Shown: piece after piece, positions 42,767 to 53,972 of the stretch | Numbering within the stretch: the first letter of the stretch is position 1 | How the letters are laid out: each line of letters opens with the position of its first letter | Assembly: GCA_015179045.1 (NCBI GenBank) | Contig: WHUZ01000086.1 | Coordinates: 1-64,000 of the forward strand | DNA length: 64,000 nt | Direction: 5' to 3' | DNA from: Kalaharituber pfeilii | Lineage: Eukaryota > Ascomycota > Pezizomycetes > Pezizales > Pezizaceae | Made by a program: the position numbers and the translations under genes | The notes under the pieces: generated by a model | What the model was told of the DNA's origin: nothing | What the model saw: the letters and a program-made list of their open reading frames with translations, nothing else | Database searches by the model: none

Positions 42767-45700
42767 TTATCTTTTTCTCAAGACCAATATGCGAAAAGCC
42801 CCTAGTTTATTCATTCCATTGCCATCGCAAGGGTCAGAAGCAAAAGATAGAAGATAAACCAAGTAAACATAAACACTTCCCATCCCCACCCCCCTATAAT
42901 TAACTCTACTTCTTCTTCCCCTTCCCACCCTTCCCACCTCCACCACCACCATCCTCTCCCCCTTCCTTTTCCCCTCCTTCTTCCCCTCCTTTCCCTTCGC
43001 CCCAGAACCACCACCACCACCCTTTCCTCCCTCCCCCTTCCCTCCTTGCACCCCGCCCACCACCGTCGCCCTCCCGACCGGCACGCAATTTACCCCCTCC
43101 TCCACCTTCCACCCCTTCAACACCTCCCACTCCCTCTTGCCCATCTTCTCAGGATCCTCCCCCTTCTCATCCCACCCCACAAACCCCATTCCCACGCCTC
43201 TGCCCTTCCCAAACCCACCACCAGCACTCCCAGAGCCTTTGGTGCCGCCCCTCGCCGGCTCTCCGAGTCGCGCCCACCCGTACACAATGTCCTTCACTAG
43301 CTTCCCCTTCTTTTGCACCCCCGCCGAGGACCCGCCCGCCGCGGGCAGCAGCTTCAGTTTGTATTTATACTTGGCCAAGGCCGGGTACGGCGCGCAGATG
43401 GGGAGCGCGTCGATAATAGGGGTGGAGGGCGAAGGCGTGCCGACCAGACGGGTGAAATCTATACTTTCATCCTCCGCCTCGGCACCGCCCCCCTGGCGTG
43501 CCTTGAGCTCGTCCCCGCCCTCGCCTTCGTCCTCGCTCACGCCTTCCTCCGCATCAAGATCATGTCCACGCACCTGCGGCGGCGGTGGCGGAGGTGCCGC
43601 CCCGGGCGGCAACGGTCTCCCAAACCTCCTTGCCTCCGCCGCCTTTCCCGATGCTTGCACCAGGAGATACTGCTCCCGTTTCCTCTGCCTCTCCGCGATC
43701 TCCTGCGCCGCTTTCTCGTCCTGCTTGCTCCCAGCCTTCCTGTCCTTGCCCTCACCTGCCACCGCCGAGGGTGTCGCAGCACCGGACTGTGCGCTGCCAA
43801 CAGCCACACCAAGTAAGTCCCTAGCAATCTCCCGCTCGTCATCAGACTGCAGAGCATACTTCTCCGCCAGCCTCTTTTTGTATTTTGTTGTATGCTTTTT
43901 GCCGCGCGGCAGTTGCTGCGCTTGGGCTTGGGGCGTCGTGGACTTGGTGGTGGTGGTGCCAGTTTGGGATTTTGAGGCTTTGGAAGGCTGAGGTGGTGGC
44001 GGTGGCGCGGGTGTTGTAGAGAGAGCAGGAGAGGAGGGAGATTGCCCTGCCTCTTTCTGCTTTTTGAGATCCCGGCGCTCTTTAGCGGATAAGTACTTCT
44101 TTCCCGTGGTGGTTTTTGTGGACGGGGATGGAGAAGGAACGTCGCCAGCCACTGCTTGGTCGGAGGCGGCAGCATCGAGCTTCAGAGTGCTGATGTCTGG
44201 AGGTGCCTCGGCCTGGTCAGATTGAGGTTTTAATAGCTCCCCTGCAGCCGCCGATGTCTCAGTGGTTGCCTCTTCGGTGGGAACAGGCGCGCTCTCGTCA
44301 CCACTCTCCTCGTCACCAGACTGAATTTGCACATCAGGGAACTCCTCATCATCACTATCTTCCTGCTGCTCGTTCTCTTCCTCTTCCTCTTCCTCCACAT
44401 CTTCTTTCTCTTCCGCGGCAACCTCCTTCCCTTCCTCGTCCCTCTCCTCTTCCTGCCCCACTTCCAGCCGCCCCGCATTGCCTTCCTCCACCTCCCCCTC
44501 CCCTTTCGCCCCCACAATCCACAACACTCCATACCCCAACACCAGCTGCGCCGGCGGTAGATAGTTCTTGACCCCATCCACCACAAACCTCCCCGGCTCA
44601 GGCACATATTCTCCCGTCTCCTTGACCGTCTTACTCACTTGCTCCCAATTAACCCACCATGCGCTCATAATCGCCTTTGACTCCCATGCCTTTGAAGCAC
44701 ATATTGAGAAAGTCCCAGCTTGAGAGAGCGTCGTTGGCGGGATGGGTGGAGGAGTGGTGGTTTTGCCATCTTTGGATTGCTGGGTGTGGGGATGCATGTT
44801 CTTCACAATGAGCATAGCAGCGCCTTCGACGTCTGCCGAGACGTAAACATCGCCGCGCTTGAAGTGCCGTTGGTATAACAACTCGTTTTGCTGTGCATCA
44901 CGTCCTCTGTAAAACACTTTAAGTTAAGAAAATTGCTCAGGGTATAACTTGGGGATGAGGACAGAAAGGCAGAACACACCCTAAAACCAAATACCCATCC
45001 GTGCTGATAAAGTAATAAAACTTCTCAAACCACATCTGCTTTCTTACAGGCCTGAGCAATGCCTTCTCTTTATTCAGTCCCTTCTTCAAATCCGCCAGTA
45101 CCTTCCGCTCCGTATTCTTCAGCGCCTTCGTCGAAGACTGTATCGTCTTCCCCTCCTTCACCGCCGCCGTCTTTTTCTCCGTATAATACTCCCTCGCGTT
45201 CGCCCACCCAGTCAATGCAAGCTTGACATCAATCTTCAACTTCTGCGTTTCCTTTTTCTTCGTCCGACCCTCTTTCTCCTCTTCATCATCACTCTCCTCC
45301 TCTTCCTCACTCTTATCCTCATCCTCATCCTCACTCTCTTCATCTTCCTCCTCCTCATTTACCTCATTCAGAAGCAAGGTCAACACTCCCTTGTCCAACT
45401 TCAGCCCCTCCACAATCTCCGCCACCGGATTGCCCGCCCTTCTGGCATTGGCGATCATGAATTCAATATCCTTCCAGTCAACGCCTTGGTATATTAGCGA
45501 ATTGACCGCCGAAATTGCCTCTTCGACCTTCTCGAGGTTGATCTCGATAGTGCGGGCTTTGCGCTCGTTGAGGGTCTGGACAGATTGTAGTGCGCTGACG
45601 CGGGATTTGTGCTCCGAGTGCGCATTGGTGAGTTTGCGGATGGCGGCGAGCTTGCGGTCTTGGAGGCGGGAAGTGACCTTGAGGGATTCAATAGAGGAGA

Positions 45701-47023
45701 ACTAAGGTGCCGTAATTAGCACGAAAAATGATGCATGTATATTAATGGAGATGTCTTGTAAAGGTGGGGAGACCTACGAAAGTATCTACTGTATTATTAA
45801 ACCCCTCAACCTCCGTAACCTTGAACCCGGGAGCATCCACAAATTGCTTTGGCAAGAACGGATGGAAGTCATTATACCGAAATCCTTCTGCGTCAATTTT
45901 CATCTCTGGCCCGTCACCGTCTTCTTCATCTTCAAGCAGCCCCTCAATCTCACCAAACGCCGTATGCTTATTCTTCTTGGCACCATCCTTGCTCGCGGCT
46001 TTCTCATCCTTCGGTATGTGCTGCTTTGCAATAATGTAGCCTTTGACCTTCTCCTTTGACTTTGTTATGCTATCAATCAGGTTTCGCGCTTCGATGAGTG
46101 CTTGCACAACCTTCTCAAGGAGAGCATCGTCCGTTAGGATATCCTCTGCCCGGATTTCTGGGTCAACCCCAGAGATTATGAGGGCATGCTCGACCAGAAC
46201 GGGTGAGACTTCACGTAGTTTTGCACCCAAGACTCTTTTCAACGAGTCCTCTCCCTTTTTCTTCTTATATTTCTTTCCCTGACCCGGTTTTGTCTTTCCT
46301 TGTTTTTCCTGTTCCCCTGCGGGTGCAGGTGGTGCGGTTTCAGCTTCCTCCTCAGCAGGAGGTGCTGCTACTCCACTCTTAATCGCCTCAATCACCATAG
46401 CTGGCCCAATCTCCCCTCCTCCCGTAAGTACTCCCTCCTCCCCCGCCGGAGCCAGATACGGTGCCCCCACCTTCGTCTCCCCTCTCCCGTCCCCCGCTGG
46501 CACGATCCTCAATACAGCAATACATATCCCTTCCTCATTCACTAGCACCACGTTCCCGCCTGCATAGAACTCGAGGTAGAGCTTATATTTTCCATCTGAG
46601 AATGTCAGTTCGAGGACTCGGTCGATGCCAATTTGACGGACGCTGGTGAGACGGCGGGTGCGGAGGTGTTTGCGGAGACGGGCTACGAAGGAGGATGGGG
46701 AAGGGGACGTGGTGCGGGAAAAGGAGGTGAGGTGACAGCGGAAACCGGAGTCGACGAGGAGAAGGTGTTTGCTGTTTGGGAGGGCGAATTTGAGGAGGAA
46801 GATACGCTAGATGAAGGAGGTAAGTATTGGAGGTAAAGGGACAGGTGGAGGGACTTACGGAGGATATGTCATAGATGTTCGAGAGGCGGAAGTTGGTGAT
46901 GGTCTGTGACAGTTCTTGGGCAATGACCTAGCAGAGTTGTTAATCCTTAAGGCCTTTCACAAGAATTGGAATAGGCCACAAATGACCTACCTGGAGGTCG
47001 AGAGAAGTATAGCGCTGCTTCAT
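42767..47023 (-). CDS. rqc2: Ribosome quality-control factor Rqc2 (NEMF/Tae2, NFACT family)
   Basis: Binds stalled 60S subunits with the E3 ligase Ltn1 and directs C-terminal Ala/Thr tailing of the nascent chain. Five minus-strand exons: 47023-46991, 46927-46859, 46806-45778, 45701-44980, 44906-42767; splice sites all GT...AG and the frame closes, giving 1330 residues. The NFACT-N domain starts at once (MKQRYTSLDLQ). It keeps D9 and a GIDR pair (D96-R97) that match residues needed for tailing in yeast (D9, D98-R99). A coiled coil of about 45701-45490, NFACT-R (TDGYLVLGGRDAQQNE, FKRGDVYVSADV, across the last junction) and an acidic stretch follow. The last 100 or so codons are G/K-rich; a neighbouring frame ends GGKGKKK at 42906, so the true C-terminus may differ. 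Confidence 0.94.
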
Positions 47024-49162
47024 GTTGGTTCGATGCGAATGTGTGCGATGCCCGCTGGCACAGCTCGTCTATGGATCCACGGTTCGAGGCGGTGGATCTG
47101 CCACTGCTGGTGATGCCGAATTACTTCCACAGCTGCTTTGGCGGGGCGCAAGGCGTCATGACGCGGGGAAGCTATGACGCGCCAAGCCGTGGATCCGCTA
47201 GCAACCGAGTTGTGAAGTCGGCGGGGACCGCTCTCGTTAAAAAGCAAGCCGAATCCTTACTAAAGTCAATCACAGAGCATGACTCCAAAATTACTCATAC
47301 CCCACACAGCTCGATACATGAATTACTGCGAGCCCGCGGATTCGTCGATATGAGTATATGTTGGAAGGCATCGCAAAGCTTGGCATTTTCAAGCCGCTTC
47401 CATTATGCATATAAGACTAAGATTCTTGAGCACATCCATTGCATCTCAGGCAAAATTGAGTATTGTCAGTCTCGTGACTAGAGTAGCGTAGAAAGCTAGT
47501 GAGCTAGTTTCGAGCGCACTTATCACTTATCCCGCAGTAAGCGGCTTCTTGCGAGTAGCGGACGTTTTCTTCAAGAGTTTGTTCGCAAAATAGCGGTACC
47601 GAGCCTTCGTCAAAGTTAAAGCGAACCGGAAGATACTTCACGTAAGATGAAGGAGATCAAATGTCATTTCCCAGATCCCAACTGGGTGTAGAAGGTGCAA
47701 ACAGTTCAACCCGGAACTATAACCTCTCTTAAGCCCGCTCGTAAGCGGGCAATAACGAGATGTCATCCCACCAAACGACCAAAAAAAAGAGCAAGCCAAA
47801 CGGGGTCCGCTTGGCGCGGAAGGGACTGTTGACCCGCTTACGCATATTTCCGGCCGCGGAAACAGATTCCAGTGACCCTTTGAGTGACTCAGATTGGTCT
47901 AGTGTGCTTTGAGTGTGTTCAAGAAACGAAGCACTAGAATCATGTATATTGTTGAATGGGGGGCATCGCAGATATATCGCTCTTGCGCCATGCTATAACG
48001 AGCGGTTTTTGGTCTTGCCATAATATATCACCGATTGTGGATCGGACAGTAGATGTTGAGCAGCCCTCCCAATCGAGATCTACCCCCCGCGCCAGCAATA
48101 TACATAATGTCATCTCTGCAGATGAAGCGCCGCTGCTCCCTATTGCTGGCCCTGCTAGCTAAATGGCAGCATTGAGACGCTCTCCCGAAGCCGCCTTAAT
48201 GTATCATGCCCGTCCAACGGTCCCGGGCGGGCGGGTCCATGCCAGTCTCAAACGGAGGCGATTGGGATGGGATCCACTGTGCATTGAGTTCTGAAGGCTT
48301 GGAGCTGTTTGGTGTGACGGCTGGGGTCAGTGTCGGGAGGGGGCGGCTGCGGTTACGAGACTAGGCGGGCTGGGCAAAAAGAGGGGCAGAGTTGGGGGTC
48401 AAGTTTCAATTGCGCCCCAGCGCGAACCCCCACCCTTGTGACGCAGAAGGGGCCGCGCACGACTGGAGCGGTGGGGCGCCAACTGGAGCAAGGCATGACG
48501 GCGTTCTGTTCCGAGGGTTGCCGCACTGTTTTTGCATGAGGTTCATGCTTCGGTGTGCCAGATTGGCCTCCTTGCCTGACCGTGTCCTACACCTCCCCTG
48601 TTGGTCGAGGGAGACAGCCAGGCCTGGGTGCATGCGGATCCGCCTGCAACCTATCGAGGGCTGGCCCGATGGCCTGCGGGCGCATCTGGCCATCGGCCCC
48701 ACTGCACCTTCGTAATACTTCCGCGGCAGCACTCCACTAAATTAGTGTAAAGCCTTACTCAGAGGCGCCCGCAGCACGCTGCCGCATCGCTGATGGCCTC
48801 GTCTCGTCTGAGGCCGCCCGCAGGCCGCGAAGGAGGGACATATTACCCGCCACCATCACCCACCCGACGTCACAGCCCTCACCGCCGTTCTCGTGCCCAG
48901 ACTCTTCGCCGTACTAGGTAAGGCACGAAGTAAGCAGCTCCCCAGTCCGCTTGCTCCTCGACCCCTCATTGCTGGCCGGCAGTCATATATCAATCGTCAT
49001 TGCCCCTCCACTTTCTCTTGCTCCCGCTCTCTTCTCCCCCAACCCGAACACAGCACCGAACCCCCATCCACGAAAATCTAGGAACACTTCTTGACGAAGG
49101 AACCGACCAGAGAATAAACTACCTATAGCTTGTACAAGAGAAATATCCTTTACACGATCATC
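47024..49162. other. Divergent intergenic region rqc2/gnd1
   Basis: About 2.1 kb. A 146-codon plus frame at 47041-47481 starts 18 bp from the rqc2 start, but it has no domain and I do not call it. Short hairpins occur, for example GCCCGCTCGTAAGCGGGC near 47731. The part from 48150 to 48900 is GC-rich with shadow frames only. Confidence 0.45.
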
Positions 49163-51440
49163 ATGGCTAGTGACAAGGCAGTGTAAGTTCATCCATTTTT
49201 CTGCTCTCTACTCTCCGGCATCGCTTGCTTCCCTCCCCACACCTTAAAGTCATTGAAGGCACAGAGGATACCGAATCCAATTTCAATTGGGTCCCTCATT
49301 TCCCCTTCGGATCAATGCCCCCTTCATACTATGAGCAGTGGAAACGCAATTCAGAGCTTCAATACCATCCGCAATTGCCTTGAAACATGTCTGAATTCTC
49401 TACAAAGAAAAAAATTGATCGTTTGCTGACATTGAGAGCGCCTGGCGGGCATTGCCCGCGGGTTTGCAATCCTGCTCAACCCAGTGGCGGTTAGTAAATC
49501 CCTTCCTCTCCAACATCAAGGAATAATATACTTGGAAAACGGGTTCATTCTAAGTCTTCTCTGCCTCCCGTTGCGATAAACATCGGATGACATCACATTG
49601 TGGAACGAAGTGTTTGTGCAAGAATTATGAGCAATGGCTGATGGTTGGCTGGAATTAGACTTCGGTCTTATTGGCTTGGCTGTCATGGGACAGGTTGGTC
49701 GCTGCATATTGCATATCTGATATTCCCCGACCTTCCGGTCTAACTTTTCCATAGAACTTGATTCTGAACGCGGCAGACAAAGGTAGAGCACTGTTCAACG
49801 TTAATGTCACTTTGGTAAAGCTAATTGATTCCATTCAGGCTTCACCGTAGTTGCTTTCAACAGAACTGTCTCGAAGGTTGACCACTTTTTGGAGAATGAA
49901 GCCAAGGGTGAGAATACATTCTGTTCTTCTTCAAGCAATCACTAATCAAATATGCAGGCAAGTCCGTCATTGGCGCTCATTCCATTCAAGACCTCTGTGA
50001 GAAGCTCAAATCTCCTCGCCGGATTATGCTTCTTGTCAAGGCTGGTCCTGCTGTAGACGACTTCATTGCTGCTCTCCTCCCATTCCTCTCTCCCGGTGAT
50101 ATCATCATTGACGGTGGAAACTCTCACTTCCCTGATTCCAACCGCCGTACCAAGTACCTTGCTGAGAAGAAGATTCGATTTGTTGGTGCTGGTGTCTCGG
50201 GTGGTGAGGAAGGTGCTCGATACGGTCCTTCCTTAATGCCTGGTGGAAATGAGGAAGCTTGGCCTTATATCAAGGATATTTTTCAAAGCATTGCCGCAAA
50301 ATCTGATGGCGAGCCATGCTGTGATTGGGTTGGTGACGAGGGTGCAGGGCATTATATCAAGATGGTGCACAATGGTATTGAGTATGGTGACATGCAGTTG
50401 ATCTGCGAGGTAAGAATGCTGTTTACATCCTCATGAGGCCCACATCCTGACAATTTGCAGGCCTACGACATAATGAAGCGTGGTTTGGGCTTGACCAACA
50501 GTGAGATTGGTGACGTTTTCACAAAGTGGAACTCTGGTGTTCTCGACTCCTTCCTCATTGAGATCACCAGTGACATCATGAAGTTCAATGATGATGATGG
50601 TACTCCATTAGTTGAGAAGGTTCTCGACGTTGCCGGTCAAAAGGGTACCGGGAAGTGGACTGCCATCAACGCCTTGGACCTCGGGATGCCAGTCACCCTC
50701 ATCGGAGAATCGGTATTTGCCAGGTGCCTTTCTAGCATCAAGGCTGAGCGAACCCGCGCTAGCGAGCTTTTGGAGGGGCCTGCAATCAAACCCAATGTTG
50801 CTGACAAACAGGCTCTCATTGATGACCTCGAGCAGGTGAGCAAACCGCCTTCTTTTCTTTTGATTTCATTCCTCTAACCATTTCGACAGGCATTGTACGC
50901 CAGCAAGATCATCTCTTACGCTCAAGGTTTCATGTTGATCCGTGAGGCTGCTAAAGAGTACAGCTGGAAGTTGAACAACCCGGCTATTGCCCTCATGTGG
51001 CGTGGTGGGTGCATTATCCGGTCTGTCTTCTTGAAAGATATCACCAAAGCCTACCGTGCCAACCCTCAACTTGAGAACTTGCTCTTCGACGACTTTTTCC
51101 GCACTGCCATCCATAAGGCTCAATCTGGGTGGAGAAGAACAGTCGCAAAGAGCGTCGAGTGGGGTATTCCAACACCATGCTTCTCCACTGCCTTATCTTT
51201 CTATGATGGTTACAGGACGAAGAGGCTTCCCGCCAATTTACTTCAGGCACAGAGAGATTACTTCGGTACGTAAAGCGTGGTATCGTAGGTGTAGCAATGT
51301 GCTAACTGTGGATTTCAGGTGCCCACACCTTCCGTGTGAACCCAGAGCATGCCAGCGAGAACTTGCCAGAGGGCAAGGATATTCACATCAATTGGACTGG
51401 AAGGGGAGGGAACGTCTCTGCGTCAACATACATTGCTTAG
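49163..51440 (+). CDS. gnd1: 6-phosphogluconate dehydrogenase (decarboxylating)
   Basis: Third enzyme of the oxidative pentose phosphate pathway: 6-phosphogluconate + NADP to ribulose 5-phosphate + CO2 + NADPH, in the cytosol. Exons: 49163-49182, a 5-nt microexon 49485-49489, 49659-49693, 49755-49782, 49839-49907, 49958-50409, 50461-50835, 50890-51265, 51319-51440; 493 residues, the family length. Visible motifs: nucleotide fold [36 protein letters not shown], the signature [18 protein letters not shown], and catalytic lysine in [16 protein letters not shown]. Without the microexon the first exon is out of frame with the second; an alternative start at 49634 would give a less typical head ([11 protein letters not shown]). 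The C-terminus is FRVNPEH...STYIA. Confidence 0.95.
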
Positions 51441-52824
51441 TTCGGAGGCGGTTGGAATGACCCTTGTATATGTGGGACTGTAACACTGGTGGATAATGTA
51501 TTTTTCTTTTTGTTATATGGTTTATGCTGGGTGGGGTTTCTTGATTCTTACATTGTTTTATGTAAAAAGCATCGGGTTTCATTTGCTGCACTGTGGGACG
51601 CAGAAGGGCATGGGGGTTGGCAATGGTTTTACGGAAGAGGCGGTGTCTTGAAGCGTGCTAGAATATAAAACACAGACACAGAAGACAAGGAACAGGAGAA
51701 CGTAGGGCGGTCTGCATTCTGACCTTGTAACGAATGGCTCGCGGTTGTGGCAAGAGTTCCAGAGTCAGCTGATGCGTGCAGAGCATGCAGCGTGCTCGGG
51801 TGTACCGCGTGGCGCAGCACACCTTGGCACGGGGCCGTCCACTCACGGAGTCGCCTGCGCTGCCAAAGCCTCGCCCCACCCCCTGACGATGCCGCCCTCG
51901 CTCGAACGCCTACGATTCACTCGCTCTGGCTGTGGAGATAGTCACATTCGTCCTCTTCTTTCTCTTTTCCCTTAATATATATTTTTAATCCTCGCTGGTT
52001 GCGAGTGACGCTCGGGAGGCACGCGACGGTGAAACCTGACGCCAGACGCCACCGCTAACTGAGGCAGGCTGCTTAGCTACCGTCCCTCCGTCAATTGGGT
52101 TCGGGCGCACCCCGGTTTCCCCATTCCTCTTCCTCAGGCCGATCCCGTCCAACCAGGGCGTCCGACACCCAGGGACATCCCCCGCGCTGGTGGTTGTCTT
52201 GCCCGCATTCACCCCCTCCCCTCCGTCCTTTTTTCTCTCCTCCACGGACAACAGGATCAGCTTCAGTCTCTACCCCACCACACCTACCTAGTGACAAGGT
52301 GGGCGAGGTGTGCACGTGTGCGGGACAGAGGCGGCGTCTGGGAAATTGGTGCCATTGAAGGAACGGAACCTTCCATCACAGCACCTACAAGAACAAATTG
52401 AAAAAAAATCGAAAGAAAAAAAAAAAAAAAAGAGGAAAAACTGGAAAAGGGATTATTACCCTTTCGGCACTTTCATTCATCGTGGTTTTCCTTTCTCATT
52501 GGTTGATTTGGCCACCACTTACCACCCCTTTGACCTGATTTTCTTCTCCATTCTGTTTTTGTTCCTTCTCTCACGCTTCTTGATTTCTAAGGTTTTCAGT
52601 ACTTGGAGTTGTTCATGCGTAGTGTATTTGAGTGATTGACTAGGTTTTGGGTTTTGAGTTTCTTCGGCTCTTACTCTCACCATCGACCCGCACACACCAG
52701 AAGAGAAGAGGCCACGGATCAATATAGCAACTGCGATACGCTTGTGATATTGTGCGAGTGAACTGGAAGTGAAGTGAAGTGAATTGAGCTGGATTGAATC
52801 ATTGAACGCAATTGAGCAAACGGA
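51441..52824. other. Intergenic region gnd1-lsm12
   Basis: About 1.4 kb with no recognised gene: gnd1 3' flank, then lsm12 promoter and leader with an A-rich run at 52417-52433. GC-rich frames at 51747-52358 are open on both strands and look like shadows. Confidence 0.45.
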
Positions 52825-53972
52825 ATGGACGGGCGACGACAAACCGGTGCAGGCGGGCGAGGGGCAAGTGGAGGGGTTGGCGTTAGCGGCGTTGGTGGGG
52901 CTGGTGGGGTGCAACTTGGGGGTGCGACCGGGTTGTCAGGGAGTACGGATTGGGCGGTGGGGATGAAGTGAGTTCGCCTTCCTAAGCCGTCCCCGGAGTT
53001 CCGCGAAGGGAATGGGATCTCAATTCAGTTCCTCCAGCAATTGAGGTGTGGGGTTGGGAGGTGGGGGTGGACGTGGGGGCGCGCGGGTGTGGGGGCACGC
53101 GGGATTGCTATTGCTACGGTTCCTGGGACAGACAGAGTGTATCATAACTGACTCAAGTGGTGCACGGTCGCGCAATGCAGGGTCCGACTTACGACGATCA
53201 TCGACGATACATATGAGGGATTTATATATGCCTACGATCCTAGCACCAACACAGTCTCCATCGCGCAACAACCAGCATTGTCATCGGCGTCGTCAAATGG
53301 CACTGCGACACCCCCCTTGATTGCCTCGGAGAAGCCTGTGCTGCAGGACTACCGGATTATCAAGATCTCGTTTCTTAAGGAGGTAACGGTGCTTGCGCGC
53401 GCACCCCCATCGGCACCCCCCCCACCACCACCGCCTACTACGGCAGCTTCCGGACAGGCCGGTACTACGACCGCCATCACCTCCCCACCAGGCCCCTTTG
53501 GATCACTCAACCCACCAATCAACCCCATTGCTCTCCCCCTCGTCCTTGACCGGGAGAAAGCCGCAGTCAAAGCCGAAGCAGAACGGTTTGCGACAAGGGG
53601 TGTGGGGGTGACAAGGGAGGCTCAGGACGTGTTTGATTCACTGAACCGGACCATGCAGTGTAGGTGGCAGGGGAAGACCATTGTCATTGTGGATGCCATG
53701 GTGGCCGTGGAGGAGCCGTATTTGCCCGAGAATTGTAAGAGTTTGAATGGTGGGAATGGGGGGGCGGCACAGGCGGCGCAGGGGGGAGAGCGGGCGTTGT
53801 TAAGGGTGAGGAAGGTGGTGAGTACTGTCTCTCGGGTTCCTGTGTGGGTACTTGTCGGGATTTGTGTATTGTTTGCTGATTGGTGTGTGGTGGGATACAG
53901 CTGGAGGGTGAGAGACGACGGTTAGAGGAGAAAAGGAAAGGTACGCCGACGGGGGAGAGGAAGGGGGGATGA
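52825..53972 (+). CDS. lsm12: Lsm12-like RNA-binding protein
   Basis: Three exons (52825-52967, 53181-53817, 53901-53972) give 283 residues. After a Gly-rich head, the Sm-like fold begins across the first junction: [20 protein letters not shown], then [15 protein letters not shown] proline-rich linker leads to the Lsm12 anticodon-binding (AD) domain: [40 protein letters not shown] and ALLRVRKV, then [13 protein letters not shown] from the last exon. Yeast Lsm12 associates with ribosomes and with the ataxin-2 homologue Pbp1; a similar role is inferred. Introns are 213 and 83 bp, with GTGAGT donors. Confidence 0.9.

Noticed and set aside
43137..43991. 284-codon plus frame antisense to rqc2
   Set aside because: Low-complexity P/S-rich shadow of the acidic and K-rich coding strand; no domain.
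47041..47481. 146-codon plus frame divergent from rqc2
   Set aside because: Begins only 18 bp from the rqc2 start codon, no domain, composition like noncoding DNA.
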